This document shows positions 10,260 to 13,127 of a stretch of 13,127 bases of DNA, in pieces. Made by a program: the position numbers and the translations under genes. This DNA is from Podila epigama (Eukaryota > Mortierellomycota > Mortierellomycetes > Mortierellales > Mortierellaceae): the NCBI GenBank assembly GCA_015679605.1, contig JAAAVE010000302.1, forward strand, positions 10,190 to 23,316, read 5' to 3'. The notes below the pieces were generated by a model that was not told the DNA's origin, made no database searches, and saw only the letters and a list, made by a program, of their open reading frames with translations. Every line of letters begins with the position of its first letter. The stretch's first letter is position 1.

Positions 10260-10289
10260 ATGGAGACGCGTCGCGTTGAGAGTCTCCAT
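10260..10289 (+). repeat. Inverted repeat / potential stem-loop in TYW4 3'UTR
   Basis: Arms ATGGAGAC (10260-10267) and GTCTCCAT (10282-10289) are perfect 8-bp complements with a 14-nt loop containing GCGTCGCG. It lies 51 nt after the TYW4 stop codon and would be transcribed in its 3'UTR. The function is unknown and the match could be chance. Confidence 0.5.
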
Positions 10290-10400
10290 AGCGACGGCAA
10301 TGCTCAATGCTCGTAGTAAAATCAAACGGCTCTTGACTTTTGCCCTTTCAACATGTCGAAAACACGATCATCTTTGCTTCTCTCTCTCACCATTCACCAA

Positions 10401-10406
10401 AATAAA
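10401..10406 (+). terminator. Polyadenylation signal candidate for TYW4/PPM2
   Basis: A canonical AATAAA occurs 192 nt after the TYW4 stop codon, in an A-rich context followed by A/T-rich sequence. It is the only exact plus-strand hexamer I noticed in the 3' flank. Confidence 0.5.
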
Positions 10407-10698
10407 ATAGTGGTCTGTACACATTAATTACAGTTTTCATTAAAGAAATATATATTCGCGTTTGGACCGTATCTCAGTCTGGATATATGTCCATCTTCTT
10501 CGTCATCTCCTTCGTGTTACCATCATCATATACTCCTTCTTCTCCTATCCTTGCTGACAGCATCCATAATCCGAGGACCCAAACATCCGACGGCCCCAAC
10601 AAACAGTCATCGTTTCTTGGTATGATTGTTGAAAGTCCTGTAGCTAATGACGCAGCTGCCGCCTGCGAGGTCAGACACCCTTCAGAAACCAATATCCT

Positions 10699-10704
10699 TT
10701 TTAT
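10699..10704 (-). terminator. AATAAA overlapping the stop codon of the F-box gene
   Basis: On the minus strand the last codons read GAA TAA AAA, so an exact AATAAA (10704..10699) spans the TAA stop at 10703..10701. If used, the 3'UTR would be only about 10-30 nt. A later signal is possible, but I saw no second exact hexamer on this strand within the gap. Confidence 0.35.
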
Positions 10705-12818
10705 TCATCTGCAGAAGAGAAGGAAAAGACCGAGGTGTCAAATGCATGTGGGTCAAAGTCCCGCTCGACCATATGCTCACCAGGGTTGGACCTATCCATC
10801 AGAGTTGTCGTGACAGTCCAGATGTACTCTTGGCTCCGTTCTTCGTTCCAGACGATCCGGATGACATCGGACATATCGACAAGATGTGAGCCTTGCCCTT
10901 GACGTGACTCCATATGCTCACGACAAGCCCTGATCATGGCATTCGTCGCTGCAGCTTCATAGTAATATGTCCCAAGAGTCATACTCCAATTGGGTAGTTG
11001 AGGCTGTGGCTGCTGCTGATGTTGCTGTTGCTGGTGGTGATGATGGTGATGATGGTCATCATCCAATTCCATAGCTTTGCCTTTGCCCTCGCCATGGCGA
11101 CCTCTGCTGCTACTGCTGTCGCTACTCCCAACGAATGCAGATGTCGAATATAAGCTTTCTCCCGACATCCTCTCGCCACTACTATTACTGACATCACCAG
11201 AGTTACCAGAGCTACCACTATTGCCAGTACTGAGCACATCAATTGGTTCAGTGGAGGAAGTCGTGTCATGAGCCGAATATCCTTGGCTATGGTCGTATTC
11301 TTCCGTCGCCGCGGAACTGGCTAGAGTAGCTGCTCTCTCAGTAACGTGGTGCTGTGGCGGTAGCATGGATGTCGTCGTGGATGATGTTGTTGTTGTTGTT
11401 GCTGTTGCCGGTGCCATTCTTGTGTCTGTCGTGGTGTGATTGTGTTGACCAGAAGGACCTGCAGTGGCTCCGAACTAGGGTTTGGACAGGAGAACAGAGT
11501 TAAAATAATATGTACGTGTATATGAAAACGGAGATTTGGACCGAAACTCTAGACAAAGAGTTGAGTGATAGAGAGAAGATGGAAAAGAAGAAAGAGAAAG
11601 ACTTACATTCATATCATTTCTATCGCCAGAACTGCTTCCTTGACTATTGTCACTCCCAGAACGGCGACCATGCTGTGCTCGAGTGCTCAGAGTATCGTCC
11701 AGGGACATGATGGACTCATCCGAGGTATATTCGAATGGACAGGGAACAATGTGGACTGAAGATTGTAGTTGTATATCTTGCATTATTGGTGGCTGTGTGG
11801 TGAACCCTTGCTGGATTTGAGATGGAGACAAGGTAAGTTCTGAAATCCCTCCCATGAGCCTTGTCGCTGGTTCTGTTGTTCTGGTTGTTGTGGCCGTTGT
11901 GGATGTTAATTGAGCATGTTCAGGGTTGGATGTTGCCACCAATGGATGTTGATGCATGAGAGCATCGGGTATGTAAGCTGGTGGCTGTGTCGATGCAGGC
12001 GAAGCCAAGGTGTCGAGCTGTTGACCAATAGAAGGCGGCAAAACAAGTGACGGTAAAGAAAAGGTGGGGTCAAGAGCAAGTTGTTGTTGTTGTTGTTGTT
12101 GCTGCTGCTGTGGTTGTACATGTGGTTGAAGCTGCTGTAAAGAATCTCCTCCGACATGCTGTTGCACAAGTGTGGGCAAGGTGGTGGGTGTTGAGGAAGA
12201 CGATGAGGTGGTAGAAGAGGAGGATGACGATGGTGATGACGATGACGCGTCGGTAGATGGAACCTCTAGCTTGGTTCTAAAGAACACATTAGGGATGATG
12301 GCCGAGGGTCTGAATGCGTTGGATGAATGTCGGGAGAGCAAGTTGTTGTGGGTGTGATGCCGATGCCGGCGATGTGACGACGCTGTAGAATGGGCTGCAC
12401 CGCCATTGTAACTCTCACCGCTACTAAACATGCTCTCCCTGCCTTCTCGACCACTGCCACTGCTGCTGTTCGTGCTCGCATAGCTGTCTACACTAGCTGC
12501 CCTGGCCTGGCATGAGAACACAAACTGGTACGGACCAGAGGTTGAGGATCCAGAATGAGTGTTGACCAAGGTAGGGTTGTACTGAAGAACAAATGCGGTC
12601 AAAACATAAATGCGCTTTGGACTCGCCTCGAAGAGCTCACGCGTCGCTGACCCAAATTCCCGGAAGGTGAGTCTCTGGTGCATGCAGACGCGGTACCAGA
12701 CACGAGAGATTTGGCTGCAGTGCCGTAGTGCTGTCACAGGCAGGTACTGAACGATGTGTGTCACCAGCTCTGGTGTTGTCATGACGGATATCGAAGCCGG
12801 GACATTGTTGGTGGCCAT
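10701..12818 (-). CDS. F-box protein with long low-complexity middle, 2 exons
   Basis: This is probably a substrate receptor of an SCF ubiquitin ligase, judged only from the F-box. Exons on the minus strand are 12818..11607 and 11474..10701, joined in phase 0 across a 132-nt intron (GTAAGT donor, CCCTAG acceptor), giving 661 aa. The F-box lies at about residues 13-45, beginning MTTPELVTHIVQYLPVTALR with the usual SRVWYRVC end. A compact segment follows to about residue 110 (VLTAFVLQYNP, QFVFSCQARA). Residues of about 115-560 are mostly Ser, Thr, Gln and Pro runs, including Q10 (237-246), Ser/Thr runs and H7 followed by Gln (545-563). The last 95 residues look folded again, with mixed helix and strand (YYYEAAATNAMIRACREHME, DVIRIVWNEERSQEYIW). 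I recognise no substrate-binding repeat such as LRR or WD40. The start at 12818 is the first in-frame ATG before the F-box and has G at +4. Confidence 0.85.
11034..11054 (-). repeat. Poly-histidine tract (7 His) followed by Gln-rich run
   Basis: Seven consecutive CAT/CAC codons encode His545-551 of the F-box protein. They directly follow three Asp residues and precede a Gln/His/Pro run reaching about 10998. The codons are mixed, so this is not a pure nucleotide repeat. Confidence 0.85.
12081..12110 (-). repeat. CAA/CAG repeat coding Gln10
   Basis: On the plus strand seven ttg triplets are followed by three ctg triplets. On the minus strand these are (CAG)3(CAA)7, coding residues 237-246 of the F-box protein. 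Flanking Gln/Pro codons extend the Q-rich region. The pure triplet run is a likely length-variable microsatellite. Confidence 0.9.
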
Positions 12819-13127
12819 TGGTGAATTATGATCTGTCTTTCTCTTTTTTTTTCTTTTCTTTGCAAATGAGATACCAATGGGTGAATCGAGAACTAAGGTG
12901 ATAATAACACAACATACAAAAAAAAGAGCGTTTGTTGGTAAGAAATGTGCGTGTGTATGTAACCAAAGCCAGAGATTGACAGTGCGGGGAAAAGTGAAAG
13001 AATGCTGTGTGGAGAAACAAAGGAACGGAGGACGAAAAAAGAGAGAGAAAAAAGAGAGCGAGAAAGAAAGAGAGTGGATGTGTATATTTGTTGTTGTGTT
13101 TGTTGTTGTTTGCTCTTGCTCGCACTT
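12819..13127 (-). promoter_or_regulatory. 5' flank / 5'UTR of the F-box gene
   Basis: These 309 bp upstream of the F-box ATG hold no recognisable gene. On the minus strand they carry CAA-rich sequence at the far end, a TATA-like AAATATAC at about 13090..13083, long CT-rich blocks at about 13076..13020, a T8 run near 12925 and an A-rich stretch just before the ATG. A CCAAT occurs on the plus strand near 12874. The composition fits a fungal promoter and leader. Confidence 0.5.

Larger units (their letters stand above)
10210..10700. other. Convergent intergenic region (3' ends of TYW4 and F-box genes)
   Basis: This 491-bp stretch lies between the stop codons of two convergent genes. I see a stem-loop at 10260-10289 and an AATAAA at 10401-10406 on the plus strand, an A/T-rich segment at about 10425-10460, and no convincing gene. 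Short open frames here on both strands have no recognisable similarity or coding-like character. Confidence 0.6.

Noticed and set aside
10474-10692. Minus-strand 72-codon open frame after the F-box stop, with a stretch loosely resembling a kinase DVWxLG motif
   Set aside because: It lies in the convergent 3' region, has no other kinase features, and the resemblance is a few residues. I read it as chance translation of UTR sequence.
12826-13125. Minus-strand open frame upstream of the F-box gene
   Set aside because: It is CT/CAA-rich low-complexity sequence with a non-ATG start and no recognisable domain; it fits a leader region.

Overview
This window looks like ordinary nuclear chromosomal DNA from a fungus. 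The evidence is split protein-coding genes with short GT-AG introns (87-245 nt), GTATGT/GTAAGT-type donors and CTAAC-like branch sites, plus AATAAA signals, poly(dA:dT) tracts in promoters and CAA/CAG-rich low-complexity coding DNA. The protein set and the style of low-complexity tracts suggest an early-diverging fungus, possibly Mucoromycota/Mortierella-like. That placement is an inference from appearance, not from a search.

Four genes fill almost all of the window. (1) Minus strand, 3374..33: a five-exon propionyl-CoA synthetase of the ACSS3/PrpE type, with a presequence-like N-terminus and a C-terminal AKL peroxisomal signal. (2) Minus strand, 7233..3753: an eight-exon APC4 subunit of the anaphase-promoting complex, in tandem upstream of gene 1. 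(3) Plus strand, 7509..10209: a four-exon tRNA wybutosine-synthesizing protein 4 (PPM2/TYW4/LCMT2 family), with a methyltransferase followed by kelch repeats. It is divergent from APC4 across a 275-bp shared promoter. (4) Minus strand, 12818..10701: a two-exon F-box protein with two compact ends joined by a very long low-complexity middle, convergent with gene 3.

The genes do not form a pathway: short-chain acyl-CoA activation, cell-cycle ubiquitination, tRNA(Phe) base modification and probable SCF substrate recognition. I see no mobile element, RNA gene, CRISPR array or biosynthetic cluster, and no convincing new system. The points worth a second look are the targeting signals and start choice of the acyl-CoA synthetase, an overlapping upstream ORF, a stop-free 87-nt intron in APC4, the compact bidirectional promoter and the F-box protein's architecture.

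Exon structures were derived by hand from splice consensus, reading phase and remembered family alignments. All reconstructed coding lengths are multiples of three.
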